Origin: Desulfatitalea sp. UBA4791
Lineage (GTDB): Bacteria > Desulfobacterota > Desulfobacteria > Desulfobacterales > Desulfosarcinaceae
DNA length: 9,222 nt
NCBI GenBank assembly: GCA_002402905.1
Contig: DHGT01000078.1
Coordinates: 1-9,222 of the forward strand
Reading direction: 5' to 3'
Under the pieces are notes generated by a model that did no database searches, had not been told where the DNA came from, and worked only from the letters and a program-made list of their open reading frames with translations. Positions within the stretch are counted from its first letter, which is position 1. Each line of letters starts with the position of its first letter. The position numbers were made by a program, and so were the translations under genes. This document shows, piece after piece, positions 6,511-9,222 of the stretch.

Positions 6511-9021
6511 TCACGATTCGACTTCCCGCCCAAACGGCTTCACCACCACGATCAGCCAGGGCAACAGCGTCAGGGCGGCGACGATGGCCACCAGCATGGC
6601 CAGGCCGGTGAAGAGCCCGAAATAGATGGTCGGCCAGAAGTTGGAGAGCGCCAGAATGGAAAACCCGATGATAATGGTCACCGAGGTATAATACATGGCG
6701 TGACCGATGCTGCCGTGGCAGCGGTGCATGGCCCGGTAGTAATCGCCGTCCGTCTTGATCTCTTCCTTGAATCGGTAGATGTAGTGGATGGTGTCGTCCA
6801 CGGCGATACCCACGCTGATGGCGGCGATGGTGATCGTCATCATGTCCAGGGGGATGTCCAGCCAGCCCATGACACCGATGACCGAACCGGCCGACAGCAG
6901 GTTGGGAAACAGGGCGATGAGGGCCAGGCGGATCGAGCGGAACAGTATCATGAACATAACGAACAGGACCAGGGCGACCAACCCCATGGTTTGGATCTGA
7001 GAATCGAAAAGGCTCTGCAGCATGTTATTGTACAGGACCATGGTGCCGGTCAGATGGACCCGTTCGGCGGCCAGTCCGAGCTGGTTGACCAGGTCATGCT
7101 TGATTTTCTTGAGCAGGGCGTCCCGGTTGAGGTCCTCGAGCGAATCGATGATGCGCACCGAAAAACGGGCCTCGTTCGCTTCGATAGAAAGATAGGGGTC
7201 TAATATCAACTCCTTGTACTTGTCCGGCAGCTTGGTATAGAGCACGGCCATGGAGATGCTGTCCAGGGATTTGCCGTCATTCAAGTTGCGGCCGATCTTC
7301 AGCAGCGTGGCCAGGCTGAGCTGCTTACCGGTGGCCGGCAGGCTGTCGATGTAGTCGTGCACCGCCTCGATGGTTTCGAGACGCTCATCAAAAAACCAAT
7401 ACTTATCATAATCCTCGACCACCTCCTGGGCGTAGGGATTGAGGAAGTCGTCTTCCGCCTCATCGGGCTGGGCGAACTGCTCTAAATCGATATCGTCGAA
7501 CTGAACGATCACATCCAGCGGCGTGGTGCCGCCCAGTTTCTTGTCTATTAGCGCCATGCCCTGATAAATCTCGGTGGAAGTTTTGAAATAGTCGATGAAA
7601 CTGTTCTCCACCCTCAAACGGGAGATGCCGATCACGGTCAGCACGGTGATCACGCATGTGGCCAGCAGGATGATCGTGCCGTGGTACTGGGTAAATCGGG
7701 CCGACGCGGCGGTCAGGAAGTACCCGGCATGGCTGCCTTTTTCGGTGGGTAGACCGCGCTTTTTGGCCAGCATGACCGAGGCCGGAAAAAGAACGAAGGT
7801 GAGCAGCAGGGAGAGCACCAGGCCGACGCTCATCATCCAGCCGAAGTTGATGACCGGTTTGATGTCGCACATGACCAATGAGCTGAAGCCGGCGATGGTG
7901 GTCAAAACCGCGTAGACGCAGGGCACGAACTTGGTGCGCACCGTGTCGTCAACGAGCGTGCGCTGGTCCTTGGCAGGATCGGTGCGATGAAACTCGCGGT
8001 AGCGCACGATGAGATGGACCGTGATGGCCAGGGTCATGATCAGCTGAAGGGAGATGAAGTTGGAGGAGATGACGGTCACCTCCCATCCGAAAATGGCCAG
8101 AATGCCCATCATGGCAATGACCGAAAGAAAGCAGCAGAGCATGGGCAGCAGGACCCAGAGGAACCTGCGGAAGATGAGTCCCAGCATGAGCACCAGCAGC
8201 GCAAAAACACCCACCCCGAAGAGTTTCAGATCGTTGCGGACGAAAGAGATCATGTCGTCCTGGATCATGCTGACGCCGCCAAGGAACAGATCGGCCTGAT
8301 CCCGGTAGCGATCCATGATGGCCCGCACGGTTTTGATGTTCTCGTGCTGGGCGGCGCTCATCCGCTCCATGTGGCGGTCGATCTGCAGATTGACTGCACC
8401 GAGCGCCTCTTCTTCCGCTTCGCTGAGCGCATCATCCGCCTTCTTGTCCAGCAGGACGTTGCGCTCCTTGAGCAGGGACTGATAGTGCGCGTCGGTCTCC
8501 AGGTTCACGATGAGGGCCGTGGTCTTGAGATCTTCGCTGACGATCAGATTACGGTAAAAGGGGCTTTCGGCCAGCTCTTTGCGGGCCAACGCCCGATCGG
8601 TGGTTGATGACTCGAGGGTGCGGATGCCCTCGGAGACTTCGGCGTAGGACATGGGCGGGCTCTGAAACAGAGGCACGTCCAGCAGGGTCAGGATCGAAGT
8701 GACCAGGGGCAGCGGCTTCAACTCGTCGCGCAAGCGACCGATGACGGCCAGGTTTTCGTCGGAGAGCAGGTCCCCCTGCTTCGGGGTGTAGGCGATCAAT
8801 AGGAAATCGGTGGCCCCGTAACGCTCCACCACCTCACGGGAGTACCGCAGATCCCGGTCGTTTTCCAGCAGCAAGGTCTCGGCCGAGGCGTCGATGCGAA
8901 AATCCTGGGCCTTGTATCCCAGGGCGGCGATGATGGCCAACAACACGAGGATCACCGCCAGGGGATGATCCAGCACGAGCCTGGTGTACCAGCGAAGGGC
9001 GGCTTCAGAAATTTTTTTCAT
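6511..9021 (-). CDS. RND-superfamily exporter, MMPL/HAE3-like (836 aa)
   Basis: This is a complete inner-membrane transporter with the duplicated RND plan. TM1 (about 20-36) is followed by a large extracytoplasmic loop (37-264), then TM2-TM6 (about 265-415). TM7 (448-467), a second large loop (468-677) and TM8-TM12 (678-826) follow. Helix 4 of each half carries the family hallmark: LAITVHLIVRYRE in the first half (331-343) and ISVGIAVDDTIHYIYRF in the second (735-751). D742/D743 are the likely proton-relay acids of the second half; the first half lacks them. An acidic insert with many Asp and Glu lies at 509-540. The start at 9021 has GGAG (9029-9026) 4 nt upstream. An in-frame ATG at 9093 would add 24 residues translated from a tandem repeat and is less likely. 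No adaptor or outer-membrane partner is visible. The family moves lipids, hopanoids or hydrophobic compounds by proton-motive force; the substrate here is unknown. Confidence 0.92.
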   Translation of the reverse strand: MKKISEAALRWYTRLVLDHPLAVILVLLAIIAALGYKAQDFRIDASAETLLLENDRDLRYSREVVERYGATDFLLIAYTPKQGDLLSDENLAVIGRLRDELKPLPLVTSILTLLDVPLFQSPPMSYAEVSEGIRTLESSTTDRALARKELAESPFYRNLIVSEDLKTTALIVNLETDAHYQSLLKERNVLLDKKADDALSEAEEEALGAVNLQIDRHMERMSAAQHENIKTVRAIMDRYRDQADLFLGGVSMIQDDMISFVRNDLKLFGVGVFALLVLMLGLIFRRFLWVLLPMLCCFLSVIAMMGILAIFGWEVTVISSNFISLQLIMTLAITVHLIVRYREFHRTDPAKDQRTLVDDTVRTKFVPCVYAVLTTIAGFSSLVMCDIKPVINFGWMMSVGLVLSLLLTFVLFPASVMLAKKRGLPTEKGSHAGYFLTAASARFTQYHGTIILLATCVITVLTVIGISRLRVENSFIDYFKTSTEIYQGMALIDKKLGGTTPLDVIVQFDDIDLEQFAQPDEAEDDFLNPYAQEVVEDYDKYWFFDERLETIEAVHDYIDSLPATGKQLSLATLLKIGRNLNDGKSLDSISMAVLYTKLPDKYKELILDPYLSIEANEARFSVRIIDSLEDLNRDALLKKIKHDLVNQLGLAAERVHLTGTMVLYNNMLQSLFDSQIQTMGLVALVLFVMFMILFRSIRLALIALFPNLLSAGSVIGVMGWLDIPLDMMTITIAAISVGIAVDDTIHYIYRFKEEIKTDGDYYRAMHRCHGSIGHAMYYTSVTIIIGFSILALSNFWPTIYFGLFTGLAMLVAIVAALTLLPWLIVVVKPFGREVES

Positions 9022-9053
9022 GGGTCTCCATCGGCTGCGCGTTAGGGCCATGC

Positions 9054-9077
9054 ATGCATCATCGGATGCATCATCGG
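9054..9077. repeat. 12-bp perfect tandem duplication in the exporter leader
   Basis: ATGCATCATCGG occurs twice back to back (9054-9065 and 9066-9077). On the transcribed (-) strand it lies in the untranslated leader, 33 to 56 nt before the start codon at 9021 and downstream of the promoter. Each unit holds the palindrome ATGCAT. It may be a slippage duplication or a paired binding site. Confidence 0.7.
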
Positions 9078-9116
9078 CCGGAAAGGCCTCCAAGCGGCCC
9101 GAGACAAATGCCCCCG

Positions 9117-9145
9117 TTTATATACGTTCGACCCACCGGGGTCAA
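9117..9145 (-). promoter_or_regulatory. Strong sigma70-type promoter for the exporter gene, with palindromic spacer
   Basis: On the - strand, TTGACC (9145-9140) and TATAAA (9122-9117) are separated by exactly 17 bp. Each is within one base of the sigma70 consensus. Transcription would begin near 9110, giving a leader of about 89 nt. The palindrome GACCC-N4-GGGTC (9130-9143) overlaps the -35 and spacer, a usual place for a repressor operator. The remaining sequence to 9222 shows no gene or other clear signal. Confidence 0.65.
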
Positions 9146-9222
9146 GACAGGAGGGGGAATAGCCAGCGATTCCAACTGAATGCAATGCATTAAATCCGGC
9201 GTGGGTGGGGCGTGCCGGGTTT

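Noticed and set aside
6322..7203. 293-codon open frame on the + strand, rich in His, Asp and Gly
   Set aside because: It is antisense to the exporter and begins in the palindromic gap; no motif or ribosome binding site supports it.
7987..8607. 206-codon open frame on the + strand
   Set aside because: Antisense to the well-supported exporter, His/Gln/Asp-rich composition typical of a shadow frame, and no family motif.
9022..9093. N-terminal extension of the exporter from the ATG at 9093
   Set aside because: The 24 extra residues come from a tandem repeat and are not membrane-protein-like; the ATG at 9021 has a GGAG site just upstream and is followed directly by the usual cytoplasmic lead-in to TM1.
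1..9222. tRNA, rRNA, CRISPR array, transposase or phage genes
   Set aside because: No spaced direct repeats, tRNA-like folds, rRNA motifs or integrase/transposase motifs were seen on either strand.

Overview
The window is about 9.2 kb of fairly GC-rich, gene-dense bacterial DNA. It looks like an anaerobic Desulfobacterota (deltaproteobacterial) chromosome, probably a sulfate reducer of the Desulfobacteraceae/Desulfosarcina kind. That rests on a GltD-type flavoprotein with a ferredoxin-like tail, a GGDEF variant of a type known from Geobacter, and a long palindromic intergenic element that I remember from such genomes. No 16S or other marker gene is present, so the placement is inference.

Layout. 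(1) 1-1446, + strand: the 3' part of a GltD-like FAD/NAD(P)H oxidoreductase carrying two ferredoxin-type Fe-S motifs and a possible zinc ribbon. It is followed by a 72-aa beta-rich protein (1501-1719) and a GC-rich hairpin. (2) 1720-1980: a 261-bp gap before a new transcription unit. (3) 1981-6297, + strand: a compact signalling cluster of four genes: a stand-alone CheY-like receiver; a degenerate receiver fused to a CheX-type phosphatase; a degenerate receiver plus PilZ-like region plus Ser/Thr protein kinase; and a GAF-GGDEF nucleotide cyclase that is frameshifted just after its GGDEF signature. (4) 6298-6510: a convergent gap mostly filled by a 111-bp imperfect palindrome. (5) 6511-9021, - strand: a complete RND-superfamily (MMPL/HAE3-like) exporter. 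(6) 9022-9222: its leader, with a strong sigma70-type promoter, a small palindrome in the promoter spacer and a 12-bp tandem repeat.

How the genes may work together. CheX-family enzymes dephosphorylate CheY-type receivers, so the second gene product plausibly resets the first. The two fused receiver domains have lost the phosphorylation machinery and are more likely docking modules. The kinase keeps all its catalytic motifs. The last gene would convert the signal into a cyclic dinucleotide. Its GGDEF domain has Ser where canonical diguanylate cyclases have the guanine-contacting Asp. This is the substitution that marks the Hypr GGDEF enzymes making 3',3'-cGAMP in Geobacter, so the nucleotide made, if any, may not be c-di-GMP. 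No histidine kinase or CheA lies in the window, so the input is unknown. The exporter is transcribed convergently and need not be functionally linked.
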